Of a stretch of 36,874 nucleotides of DNA, positions 8,398 to 16,259 are shown in pieces. The DNA lies in contig JAHFUP010000052.1 of the NCBI GenBank assembly GCA_023265025.1, positions 1 to 36,874 on the forward strand, read 5' to 3'. The DNA is from Acidimicrobiia bacterium. GTDB taxonomy: Bacteria > Actinomycetota > Acidimicrobiia > Acidimicrobiales > AC-14. Positions within the stretch are counted from its first letter, which is position 1, and each line of letters opens with the position of its first letter. The notes beneath the pieces are model-generated. The model had not been told where the DNA came from and ran no database searches. It saw only the letters and a program-made list of their open reading frames with translations. The translations under genes were made by a program, and so were the position numbers.

Positions 8398-9344
8398 GCG
8401 GCCTCCAGGGCGAGGGCGGTCCGGTAGCCGGCGCGGTCGAGAACGTGGGTGGCCGAGACGATCCGGTAGGTGTCGTCGGCCCGCCTGGTGTCGACCAGCT
8501 CGACCAGGTCGCCGGCTCGCAGCTCGGCGTCGCCCATGCAGGTGATCCACCCGCCGGCCGCGGCACGGTGCGTGGTCGCGGCGATGCCGTCGCCCCAGGC
8601 CCGGGCCGAAGACTTGTCCCGGATGGCGGGGTTGAGCAGGCTGCGCCCGCCGGCGTCGGGCTCATGGCCGAGGAGGTGCCAGCTGTCCCCGTCGCCGGCG
8701 GCGGCTACGGCGGCGGTCACCGCGGCCGGCGCCGGCGCCTGGCGCCCGCCGACGGCCCAGTCGAGGAGCTCGGCGCCGGCGCGCAGCGTATGGTCGGCGG
8801 CACCGGTGCGGACCTTGCGGAACCGGAGCCCGCCGGCGGGCGCGGCCACCACCTCCGAGCCCGTCAGCCGGGCGAGGGCGAGGAGGTGTCGCCACACGGG
8901 CTGGCGGTCATCGGCGTGGAAGATCGCCAACTCCACGCCGCCGTCGGCCTGGTCGACGTCGACCTCGGCCGCGGCCGCCAGGTCGCGCACGATCTGGTCG
9001 ACGCCCTGGCGGACGTACGACCGGCCGACCGCCGTCCGCGAGCAGCCGATGGTGGCGGCCAGGCCTTCGAGCACCGTGCCCCACGGGCGGTGCCAGGCGC
9101 CGGTGACGACGCCGGTCAGCAGCTGGCCGGCGCCGGCGCCGGCGTCGCCCATCCGGTCGATGGCGACGGCGAGCTCGGCGCCGGGCTCGGTGTCCAGGAG
9201 GGGCGACAGCGGGCCGAGCGTGAGGCGGACGCGGTCGTGGGCCGGCGCAGCCCGCAGCTCCACGGTGACCGCGGAGGCAGCGGCCTCGGGGCCGGTGAGG
9301 GCGCGTCCGTCGACCGTCACCGTCACCGCCGGCCGGCCGATCAT
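8394..9344 (-). CDS. Baseplate hub protein, gpD / phage late control D family
   Basis: 316 residues from ATG 9344, chosen because it overlaps the previous stop exactly (ATGA); the open frame upstream of it is low-complexity shadow. Marks are the N-terminal strand pair VTVTVDGRALTG, the conserved RVRLTLGP strand, YVRQGVDQIVRDLA in the middle and a C-terminal barrel with GDLVELVDTRRADDTYRIVS. gpD and gp27 form the hub that holds the spike trimer; in T6SS this part is fused to the spike as VgrG, but here hub and spike are separate genes, as in Mu and P2. Confidence 0.88.
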   Translation of the reverse strand: MIGRPAVTVTVDGRALTGPEAAASAVTVELRAAPAHDRVRLTLGPLSPLLDTEPGAELAVAIDRMGDAGAGAGQLLTGVVTGAWHRPWGTVLEGLAATIGCSRTAVGRSYVRQGVDQIVRDLAAAAEVDVDQADGGVELAIFHADDRQPVWRHLLALARLTGSEVVAAPAGGLRFRKVRTGAADHTLRAGAELLDWAVGGRQAPAPAAVTAAVAAAGDGDSWHLLGHEPDAGGRSLLNPAIRDKSSARAWGDGIAATTHRAAAGGWITCMGDAELRAGDLVELVDTRRADDTYRIVSATHVLDRAGYRTALALEAA

Positions 9345-10393
9345 CGGCGCACCTCGATGCCGTGGCTGGCCGCCTCGCTGATCAGCACCTGCTCGAGGGC
9401 GGCGGTGAAACGGTCGAGCACGAGCAGCGGGTCGTCGTCGCCGGCGCCGGCGTCGGCCGGCCGCGGGCTCATCGGCCGCACCGGCTGGAGGCCGGCGCCG
9501 CCCGGCTCGGCAACGTCGTCGTCGCCGCTCGTAGGCCCGGTGGCGGCCGCTTCCCACCACTCGGCGAGACCGGCGAGGCCACGGGGTGCCGGCACTGGCG
9601 GAGCGGCGGCGGCGCGGCGCGCGCCGGCCGGCGTGGCGGGCTCCGGTGCGGCCGGCCCGGCGGGGCGCGGCGCCGGCCAGCCTGCCGGCATGGCGGGGGC
9701 GACCGGCCCGCCCGGCACGTCCGAAGCGGGCGCGGGGCCCGCGGCGGGGTCCGCGGTGATGTCGTACGCCCCAGCCGCCGGCGCCGGTTGACGCGGCCGG
9801 CCGGCGGGGGCCGGCGAGGTGTGGGCGGCCGGCGCCGCCACGGCCGGCGCCGGCGGGACGGGCAGGTGCGCCGCCTTGCGCGCCGCCGGCGAGATTTCGA
9901 GACGGGATCCCTGCGTCACCGGGGCGACGGGGGGTGCCGGCGGTATGGCGCCGGCCGGGCCCCGTCGAGCTGGGTTCGGGGCGGCGTGAGGGCCGCGAGG
10001 CGCGTCGCCGGCCGAGGTCGCCGGCCGGGTCGCCGGCACCGCCACCGCCGCCGGCCAGGCCGGCGAGGGCGCGACCGGGCGCGCCAAAGGCGCCTGGTGC
10101 GCCGGCCGCGGCACCCGAACCGACGCTCGCCCCGGAGAGCCAACGCCGGCCGCCGGCCGGGGCATCAACAGTGCCGGGGCAGGGTGCGGCGGTGTGCCGG
10201 CCGCGGCGGCCGCAGCCGAGCCGTCGCGGCCGAGCACGGCCAGCAGGAGCTCATCGACGGGCGGGTCGGCGGCCAGCCGCGCCGCCCGCCCTTCCGCCAA
10301 CGCCGCGAACACACCACCCGCGTCGAGCAGCGCGACTGGCAGGTGGCCCAGCCGGGCCAGGCGGGCGGCGGCGGCTCCGACCGGCGTGCTCAC
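9341..10393 (-). CDS. Pro/Ala-rich protein between tube and hub genes
   Basis: 350 residues from GTG 10393 with GGGAGGGTGGAG upstream. Residues 1-55 form a short ordered head (LARLGHLPVALLDAGGVF). Residues about 60-290 are a long Pro/Ala-rich disordered tract with many PAP and PAGP runs. The last 35 residues are helical (LLVLDRFTAALEQVLISEA). In phage tails this slot often holds the tape measure or a LysM baseplate protein. Here it has neither a long coiled coil nor a visible LysM motif. The ordered ends joined by a flexible tract could tether two parts of the particle or fill the tube; function unknown. The real protein ends match the operon junctions well. Confidence 0.72.
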   Translation of the reverse strand: MSTPVGAAAARLARLGHLPVALLDAGGVFAALAEGRAARLAADPPVDELLLAVLGRDGSAAAAAAGTPPHPAPALLMPRPAAGVGSPGRASVRVPRPAHQAPLARPVAPSPAWPAAVAVPATRPATSAGDAPRGPHAAPNPARRGPAGAIPPAPPVAPVTQGSRLEISPAARKAAHLPVPPAPAVAAPAAHTSPAPAGRPRQPAPAAGAYDITADPAAGPAPASDVPGGPVAPAMPAGWPAPRPAGPAAPEPATPAGARRAAAAPPVPAPRGLAGLAEWWEAAATGPTSGDDDVAEPGGAGLQPVRPMSPRPADAGAGDDDPLLVLDRFTAALEQVLISEAASHGIEVRR

Positions 10394-10438
10394 TGCTCCA
10401 CCCTCCCTGCGGGAGCGTGGACCAGTGATTGCTTGTCG

Positions 10439-10459
10439 GACCGGCCTCCCGGGCCGGTC
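10439..10459 (-). terminator. Perfect 8-bp hairpin at the end of the tube module
   Basis: Arms at 10439-10446 (GACCGGCC) and 10452-10459 (GGCCGGTC) form a perfect stem with a five-base loop, starting inside the stop codon of the small gene that follows the tube. No T-run follows in either direction, so it may be a partial terminator, an RNA-stability hairpin or a translational brake between the sheath/tube genes and the baseplate genes. Confidence 0.4.
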
Positions 10460-10961
10460 ACCCGGCGTCCCCGTGGCCGTTCACCGGCGTCTCGCCCCGG
10501 CCGGCCATCTCGAGGTAGAGGATGACCTGGCCGACGGTCAGTGCCGCGCACTCGTCGGGTGTCCAGCCGAATCGCCGGCTCAGCTCGAAGCACGCCCGGG
10601 CCATCGGCTCCCGCACCGTGTCGGCCAGCGCGTCCGCACCCATGGCCAGGCCGCTGATGCGGTTGACCTCGGCCAGCAGGAACTCGACCAGGCCGGTGTG
10701 CATCCGCTGCACCTGGTCGACCGTCACCGCCGGCTGCACCAGCGCCTGCTGCACCATGAGCACGCTCGTGAGCGTCCCGTCCTCACGGGCCGCCCGGTGG
10801 ATGCGCATGACGTCGGCCAGCACCAGCGGCCGGAGGACGACCTCGCCGCCGCCCTCGGCCCGTGCCGGGTCGAGCACCTCGGCCGGCAGGGCGACGCGAT
10901 GGGTGACCGTCCCTCCGAGGAGGAGGTCGTCGACGGAGAGGGTTGGGCCTGCCAAGCTCAC
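10458..10961 (-). CDS. Small tail protein after the tube, assembly-chaperone position
   Basis: 167 residues from GTG 10961, which overlaps the tube stop (GTGA); the ATG of the longer frame at 11048 would lie deep inside the tube gene. The N-terminal third has strands (VSLAGPTLSVDDLLLGGTV), then helical segments rich in Leu and Glu (TGLVEFLLAEVNRISGL, RACFELSRRFGWTPDECAA). Tail chaperones and Afp6-like proteins lie just after tube genes, so an assembly or tube-baseplate adaptor role is likely. I do not recognise a named family. Confidence 0.68.
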   Translation of the reverse strand: MSLAGPTLSVDDLLLGGTVTHRVALPAEVLDPARAEGGGEVVLRPLVLADVMRIHRAAREDGTLTSVLMVQQALVQPAVTVDQVQRMHTGLVEFLLAEVNRISGLAMGADALADTVREPMARACFELSRRFGWTPDECAALTVGQVILYLEMAGRGETPVNGHGDAG

Positions 10962-11461
10962 GTGCTGGTGTCGTCGGCGCTGATCCAGAGGGCCCGGAAC
11001 CCGACGGACTCGAGTACGAAGTCGTCCTCGGGCATGGTGAAGCTCCAACCGTCGAGCTTGACCCCGTGGACGGTGACCGTGGCCGAGTTGCCCGGGAAGC
11101 CGGCGTTCTCCATGCGCAGGCTGAGGTTGAACGTCGGGCTGACGAACGCGCCGGCTGGGCGGCTGCCGCCGGCGCCCTCCCCCAGCATCAGCTTCAACAA
11201 CGCCCCGTTGACATGGGCCCGACCGATGGCGCCCTTGATGTTGACGTTCCCCGGACGCAGCTCGGTGGCGTAGCGCTGCCCCAGCTCGTGGAAAGGCTTC
11301 ATCTCGGACGCGACCTCCACGGTCACGCCGGTGGCCCGCCCGATCGGCGTCAGCCCGTAGGTGTCGTTCACCGCCCCCGCGGCGTCGCCTTCGGGCGTCC
11401 CCGTCTCGACGGCCAGGCTGATGGCGCCGTCCATCCCGGTGAACACGTGCGTATTCGGCAT
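10958..11461 (-). CDS. Tail tube protein
   Basis: 167 residues, start MPNTHVFTGMDGAISLAVE, with AGGAGCT six bases upstream. Strand-rich protein with a central helix (MKPFHELGQRYATELRPGN) and C-terminal SFTMPEDDFVLESVGFRAL, the pattern of T4 gp19/Hcp-like tubes of contractile systems. It follows the sheath gene by 39 bases. Stacked hexamers form the inner tube that is driven out on sheath contraction. Confidence 0.9.
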   Translation of the reverse strand: MPNTHVFTGMDGAISLAVETGTPEGDAAGAVNDTYGLTPIGRATGVTVEVASEMKPFHELGQRYATELRPGNVNIKGAIGRAHVNGALLKLMLGEGAGGSRPAGAFVSPTFNLSLRMENAGFPGNSATVTVHGVKLDGWSFTMPEDDFVLESVGFRALWISADDTST

Positions 11462-11500
11462 TGCAGCTCCTTTCGTGCGTGAGTACCGGCCGGACCGCCT

Positions 11501-12937
11501 CTACTGCAGCGTCATCGTCACCCGGATGAAGTCGATCGAGAACGTGGGCAGCAACGTCATCGCCACCGCGGCGATGCCGTTGATTTCCTGCGACCGGGTA
11601 GCGCTGACGTCGAGCTCGTAGGCGGTGAGCATCTCGTCCTGCACCATCTGGGACAGGAACCCGTCGAGGGTGGCTTTGAGCGCGGCCCGTACCCGCGCGT
11701 TGTTGAGCTTGCCGATGTAGGGGTCGGCGCCCATGCGCACCCCGGTCTTGGCGTAGTCGACCGTGCGGCGGACGCTGATCTGCTTGAACGCGCCGGTGTC
11801 GGTGGTGATGCCCTTGACGATCTGGTGGCCCAGCTTCCGGCGGACGAGCAGGACGCGGTTCTGGAGCAGGTTCTTCAGCGCGGTCGACGTATAGGTGACG
11901 TCGAGCTCGGCGATCGGCAGCGTCTGGTTGGTGAGGCTGATGTGAGGGGCCAGGGCGGACAGGCGCCCAGCCACCAGGGCGGCGGTGTAGGCCGGCGGCA
12001 GGGGGGTGAGCGCGTTGAGCCCCGCCTCCTGCACCTTGATGCCGGGCGCTACCAGCACCACGCGTTTGTCGGCCACGTTCTGCGTGTCCGCCAGCACGCC
12101 GGTCACGTCGGTGGCGGTGCCCGACGCCCGGGCGCCCAGGACGGCGATGCGCTCGTGGCCGTCGTTCTCGGTCCGCTCGACGTGGGTCAGCAGGGGGGCC
12201 GCGGCCCGGTCGGCGCCCACGCCGGCCACCAGCACGATGTTGACCGGCTGGTTCTCGAGCAGGCCGAGGCCGCCGGCGATCTGGGCGCCGGTGACGTTGG
12301 GGAGCGACGTGCCGCCCGTGAGCCTGATGTGGGGGTCGGATGTGGCGGCCAGGTTGGCGTTGGCCGCGGCGGGGTTGGCGTCGGGGTCGCCGGCGGTCAC
12401 GAGTTGCGACGTGGCCAGGGCGGCTCGGAGTGCGCCCACGTTGGCGCCCTCGAAGGACTCGCGGACGTTGGCGCCGTAGGAGACGATCAGCCGGAACCGG
12501 GACGTCGCGTCGGTGCCCTGGTCGACGACCTTGACCACGAGGTCGTTCCCCCAGCTTCCGGGGGTGGACGCCGTGAGCTTGAACGCGGTGGTGGTCGGCG
12601 ATGCCGGCACGTTGGCCGTTGCCGCCACCGGATCGCCGTTGGCGATGCGGACCGCGAACACGCTGCGCGCCCCGCCCGCGAAAGCTTGCTCAAGCGCCCG
12701 GGTGAGCGTGAGGGGCGTGGCGGCCTCGGCCGGGGTGCCGAAGCGGTCGGCCGGGCCGAAGATGTCGACGACCTCGGACAGGCTGCCGAGCGGGACGACG
12801 GTGTTGAGGGGTCCCCGGGCCGCAGTGCCGACGATGCCGATGTTGCCGGTCGAGATGCCCCCGACCCCGATCAGCCCCTCGGCGCGGACCTCGATGTAGG
12901 TCCCGGGGATGACCATCTCCGCGATTGCTTCGCTCAC
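11501..12937 (-). CDS. Contractile tail sheath protein
   Basis: 478 residues from GTG 12937 behind an AGAAGGGA element. The N terminus (VIPGTYIEVRAEG, then GNIGIVGTAARGP) is the common sheath handshake region, and the C terminus (QEINGIAAVAMTLLPTFSI, then DFIRVTMTLQ) is the second handshake strand of the phage_tail_sheath family. The middle (HVERTENDGHERIAVLGAR) fits the domain exposed on the outside of the sheath. This gene defines the locus as a contractile particle. The size is normal for compact sheaths of Afp type. Only one sheath gene is present, whereas Afp carries three. Confidence 0.96.
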   Translation of the reverse strand: MSEAIAEMVIPGTYIEVRAEGLIGVGGISTGNIGIVGTAARGPLNTVVPLGSLSEVVDIFGPADRFGTPAEAATPLTLTRALEQAFAGGARSVFAVRIANGDPVAATANVPASPTTTAFKLTASTPGSWGNDLVVKVVDQGTDATSRFRLIVSYGANVRESFEGANVGALRAALATSQLVTAGDPDANPAAANANLAATSDPHIRLTGGTSLPNVTGAQIAGGLGLLENQPVNIVLVAGVGADRAAAPLLTHVERTENDGHERIAVLGARASGTATDVTGVLADTQNVADKRVVLVAPGIKVQEAGLNALTPLPPAYTAALVAGRLSALAPHISLTNQTLPIAELDVTYTSTALKNLLQNRVLLVRRKLGHQIVKGITTDTGAFKQISVRRTVDYAKTGVRMGADPYIGKLNNARVRAALKATLDGFLSQMVQDEMLTAYELDVSATRSQEINGIAAVAMTLLPTFSIDFIRVTMTLQ

Positions 12938-12964
12938 GGCTCAGTCCCTTCTCTGGTTGGTCCG

Positions 12965-13834
12965 TCAGTCGGTGACGGTGAAGGCTTCGGTGACAGCGGG
13001 ATCGGGTGTGGCGTCGATGGTGCCGGCGACCTCGACGCGGCGGATGGGCCCGCCGGCGGTCGAGATCACGGGGTCAGTGCGTTCGAAGGAGAAGCGGTAG
13101 CGCAGCACGCGGCTGCGCGTGGTCGCCGGCAGACCCAGGCCGAAGAGGGCGACGGTGACCGGACCCAGTCCGAGCGGTTCGACCCGTCGGAGCCCGGTGC
13201 CCACCGGGATGGGAACGCGGGTGAGGGCGTCGTCCACCGAGGCGGACAGGTCGGCGGTGGCGGCCGACGAGGCGGCGTAGACCTCGACGGCCACCTCGCC
13301 CTGGTGCCGCTCGGTCCGCACCTCCCACGCCCCGACGAAGTAGCCGAGGGCGAGCGTCCCCGACGCCGGCAGCGGGTCGCCGAACCGCAGCGTGCCCTCC
13401 TGCGGGTCGACCTGCACCTGCGTCGGTCCGGCCGGCGGGCCGGCCACCGGTGTGAACGTGATCGGCCCCAGCCGTACGAGGAGGTCGCCGGCGGCGAACG
13501 GCTGGTCGCCGACGCCGTCGGCCCGCACGACCGAGCCGTGGGGCAGATGCACGAGCCGGCGGTCGGGGGAGAGCAGCCCGACGTCCTCGCCCGGTAGGTG
13601 GAGCACAGGGTCGGTCAGGTCGAGCGACGTGTCCACCCGCAGCGCCCCCGTCATCAGCGACGCCGGCGTCCGGCCGAGGGCGGGAAGGGGCTGCTCGGCG
13701 CTCAGGATGCTGATGGCCACCGCCGGCAGGTCGGCCCCGCCGGTGGGCTGCGTGCCGCCCGCGGCCGGCGCCGGCGGCGGGAGGGTGGCGGTCAGGTGGT
13801 TGGCGAAGGCGTCGACGACGGCGGTCAGCCCCAT
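12965..13834 (-). CDS. Unknown tail-operon protein upstream of the sheath
   Basis: 289 residues; its ATG overlaps the stop of the preceding gene (TGATG). The N-terminal segment (MGLTAVVDAFANHLTATLP) is helical, followed by an extended strand-rich body with LPHGSVVRADGVG and a C-terminal strand set (VTVALFGLGLPATTRSRVLRY). No family recognised. A gene before the sheath often encodes a tail terminator (Afp16/Pvc16 type), which is the most likely role by position. The composition is that of the neighbouring structural genes. Confidence 0.62.
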   Translation of the reverse strand: MGLTAVVDAFANHLTATLPPPAPAAGGTQPTGGADLPAVAISILSAEQPLPALGRTPASLMTGALRVDTSLDLTDPVLHLPGEDVGLLSPDRRLVHLPHGSVVRADGVGDQPFAAGDLLVRLGPITFTPVAGPPAGPTQVQVDPQEGTLRFGDPLPASGTLALGYFVGAWEVRTERHQGEVAVEVYAASSAATADLSASVDDALTRVPIPVGTGLRRVEPLGLGPVTVALFGLGLPATTRSRVLRYRFSFERTDPVISTAGGPIRRVEVAGTIDATPDPAVTEAFTVTD

Positions 13835-14424
13835 CAGGCGAAGACATCCCGGAGCTGGCCCAGCATGCCGTCGAGCGGGGCGGTGGCCGACTTGGCCGCG
13901 TCGAGGGCGCTGCGCAGCGGCGGCGTCGGGTCGCCGATGCTGGGGATGTCGCCCAGCAGGTTGGGCAGGTCGAGCCCGGCCAGGCCGAGGTCGGCGAGCG
14001 CGTCGAGCATGCCGTCGAGGCCGGCGCCCAGGTCGTCGATGGGCGTGGGCGGCGCCGGCGGCTCGACATACTGGCGCAGCCGTATGCGGTAGCGGAACGA
14101 CCCGGCCGACTGGTTGACCTCTTCGACGTCGAGCGCCTCGACGAGCACCTGCTCGAGCTCGGTGGCCGTCGTGATGTCGGCGACGAAGCTGACGGGGTCG
14201 CCGGCGAGGAACAGGGCCCGGAGGTCGGCGAGGAACTGGTCACGGGCCTCGTCGCCCTGGAGCGACCCGACGATCTCGACCACCAGGCTGTCCCGCCCGA
14301 GGTCCTGATGGAGGTCGCCGGCCAGGCCCGGGACGGCGAAGCGGGCCAGCCGGCGCCCTTCGGTGGTGGCGATCCGCTCGATCCGGGGGACCTCCCAGTC
14401 GCCGATCATCGGCCGGACGATCAC
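13834..14424 (-). CDS. DNA-circularisation-N-like baseplate protein (Mu gpN-like)
   Basis: 196 residues from GTG 14424; a second possible start is ATG 14409. The first 130 residues (GRRLARFAVPGLAGDLHQDLG, VEIVGSLQGDEAR, FRYRIRLRQYVEP) match the N-terminal fold of Mu gpN-type proteins: a promoter-near strand set, a GD-rich turn and a strand ending in an aromatic YRIRL. The C-terminal third (SALDAAKSATAPLDGMLGQL) is helical. gpN-like proteins join the hub or tail tip in Mu-type tails. This is the first gene of the tail operon in the window. No strong Shine-Dalgarno element is visible, so the start is the least certain part. Confidence 0.72.
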   Translation of the reverse strand: MIVRPMIGDWEVPRIERIATTEGRRLARFAVPGLAGDLHQDLGRDSLVVEIVGSLQGDEARDQFLADLRALFLAGDPVSFVADITTATELEQVLVEALDVEEVNQSAGSFRYRIRLRQYVEPPAPPTPIDDLGAGLDGMLDALADLGLAGLDLPNLLGDIPSIGDPTPPLRSALDAAKSATAPLDGMLGQLRDVFA

Positions 14425-14475
14425 CCGCCGGCGCCCACGCGCGTCACCCGCCGAGGCGAACGCGCGGTGCGGCCC

Positions 14476-15254
14476 CTACGGCCGAGGTCTTCGTCGCCCA
14501 TTCGCCTCCTCGCCACGGTCCCGGCCGCCTGCGGGGCACAGTACCCCCGCGCCGGAAGGCATGCCATCGAACACCAGTGCCCTCCACTCGACGAGGGGCA
14601 AGGCGATGAAGAACGCTGCGTCGAGATCGAGCGCGGCGTTGGGCCGGCGGTCCGCCAGGCGGCGGCACCCCCAAATCGTCTCCTCAGTCCGCCTCGACAG
14701 AGGCCATCCGCCCGAGAATCGGACCGTAGCGCGGCCTGAGAAGTTGCCGAGGAGCTCCCAGTAGCGCTGCATACCGTGGTCGATGCTCCACGCGGCGAGC
14801 CATTGTGCTCCATCGCCTGCTCGCGCCGGTCCAGCGCCAGGGCGTAGGAGGTATCGGTGGCGAGCCGGGCGTGGGTCTGCGTCGCCTCGCTTTCGACGCC
14901 TTGGGCAATCGCGGCGAGTGCGGGCGTAGTTGCGCCCTCGCCCGATCGCCGCGGGAACCACTCGCCGTCCGGCTCGGATGCGACGAGCTGCACGATCCCT
15001 GATCGGAGAGCCGCCTCGAGGTCCTCCCGCACGTGCTCGGGCGTTTCCAGCGAAGTGACTTGCACGCGTCGCGGCACCAGCACGCCGAGCATCCAGCCGC
15101 TCAGTGCGCAACGGGTCGAAGCAAGAAGGTCGAACGCGTCAGACCTCTCTTCATCCGTGGGAACCGGCAACGCTTCGCCGCCCGGCAGGGAGATGCGGCT
15201 CATCCGGTCGGGATCAAGCGAGGGCGGCGGTCCCAGGCGCGACGTGATCAACAC
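14476..15254 (-). pseudogene. Frameshifted ORF, unknown protein
   Basis: Protein-like reading continues in one frame from about 15248 (GTG; LITSRLGPPP) to about 14810, then in another frame to 14476 (YWELLGNFSGRATVRFSGG and ALPLVEWRALVFDG). The crossing near 14805-14815 fits loss of a single base within the segment coding for AMEHN/AQWLAAW. Both halves have sensible amino acid composition, and neither alone forms a complete protein. GC content is lower than in the flanks. No family recognised. A sequencing error could also explain the shift. Confidence 0.5.
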
Positions 15255-15435
15255 CCGAAGACCGCTTCATAGCGCCGGAGTCGGTGCCGGTGAGCGTCAC
15301 GAGCGTCAAGACCAGCCGGATCCGGAGATCCGACACCTCGCGGGCGTGTTCCTGCACCATGTCGAGGGCGTCGAGGATCAGCAACCGCAAGTTCTCGTCT
15401 GCGAAGAAGAGAGCAAATCGGATGTAGCGACGGGC
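15214..15435 (-). pseudogene. Partial ORF in decayed stretch
   Basis: Open frame of 73 codons with helical, natural-looking sequence (IRFALFFADENLRLLILDAL) but no early ATG or GTG; the first plausible ATG would leave only about 48 residues. It ends at TGA 15214, just overlapping the start of the next broken ORF. Probably the 3' end of a lost gene, or part of the same one. No family recognised. Confidence 0.3.
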
Positions 15436-15755
15436 CTATTGCTCGGGCGCGCCACGCCGAGTAGCCGCTCAATGTCGCGACCTTGCAGTCCCACTGGGTT
15501 CGAACCCGTGCTCGCACGCGGAATGTCCTGGCCTGCGTTGCGACACAAGCGCAGAAGCGCTGGGCGAGACTCAGAAGGGAGAGTCAGGTTTGGTTCATTC
15601 GCTCGGCCTCGCCGGCGTGCTCATTCGACAGGCCATCGGCGTGTCGAGGACCGAAGTACAGACGCTTCCATGGCGGCTTGGCGCTGGCAGCGAAGGGATG
15701 GAGATCGGCCGAATCCCGCGCTCCACCAAGCAGTCACGGCCGACGGGCCGAGGTG
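15436..15755. other. Stretch without a supported gene
   Basis: No ORF here has good composition. The stretch holds an isolated palindromic GGTTCGAACC at about 15496-15505 that recalls a tRNA T-loop, but no cloverleaf can be built round it. GC content is lower than the tail operon, in keeping with old or foreign DNA. Confidence 0.5.
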
Positions 15756-15781
15756 CGGCGCCGACGTGAATGTCGGCGCCG
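15756..15781 (-). terminator. Terminator hairpin of the small basic protein gene
   Basis: Perfect 10-base arms CGGCGCCGAC (15756-15765) and GTCGGCGCCG (15772-15781) with a six-base loop, five bases after the stop codon at 15787 on the minus strand. No T-run follows, as is common in high-GC actinobacteria. Confidence 0.65.
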
Positions 15782-15786
15782 ACGCG

Positions 15787-15996
15787 CTACTTCTTAAAGG
15801 TCTTGATGATCTTCCCGGAGGCGTCGGACCTGTAGACCATCACCTTGCGCTTGCCCTTTTCGTAGTAGGGCAGTTCGGTGACCAGGTAGCCGCCGCTGCC
15901 GGCATAGGACTGCCAGGGTGTTCCCGGCTGCGAGGCCGACGGGGGTACGGACTGCTGCTGAGGAGCTGCTTCCTTGCGCTTTCGACCGAGTGCCAT
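15787..15996 (-). CDS. Small basic hypothetical protein
   Basis: 69 residues from ATG 15996 (a start at 16005 would add MPA). Lys/Arg-rich N terminus (MALGRKRKEAAPQQQ), a Ser/Pro linker, then a strand-rich C-terminal half (YLVTELPYYEKGKRKVMVYR) ending in KTFKK. The charge suggests binding to nucleic acid or ribosomes, but I recognise no family. A clean hairpin just after its stop supports it as a real transcription unit. It is divergent from the helicase gene. Confidence 0.6.
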   Translation of the reverse strand: MALGRKRKEAAPQQQSVPPSASQPGTPWQSYAGSGGYLVTELPYYEKGKRKVMVYRSDASGKIIKTFKK

Positions 15997-16259
15997 GGCT
16001 GGCATTGTGGCCGTCGGCGCAATACTCCGTCAAGGGTGGGCGCCGGGTTCGGCCGGCGCCTCGAACCGACTGCACCGTGCACCTGGTCGTGATGGTCGGG
16101 TACTCGGCCGAGCTTCCACCCGCCGGCCCGTGCCTCGCGGGCGTGAGAAACTGGCGCCCGGACCAAGCCAGGCGACGTGTGCGCCGGCCCGAGTCCCGAG
16201 TCGCCACGATCCCCGTGCCGCTTGAGTGCCGGACCGTGCCGGTAGGAGCTCCCAACGAA

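Noticed and set aside
15486-15505. tRNA T-arm-like GGTTCGAACC, possible att site
   Set aside because: No acceptor, D or anticodon arms can be built, and no integrase gene lies nearby; the flanking arms pair imperfectly.
15918-16259. Upstream extension of the helicase frame
   Set aside because: No typical family sequence upstream of 16260 and a Shine-Dalgarno element precedes that ATG; the extension overlaps the small basic gene on the other strand.
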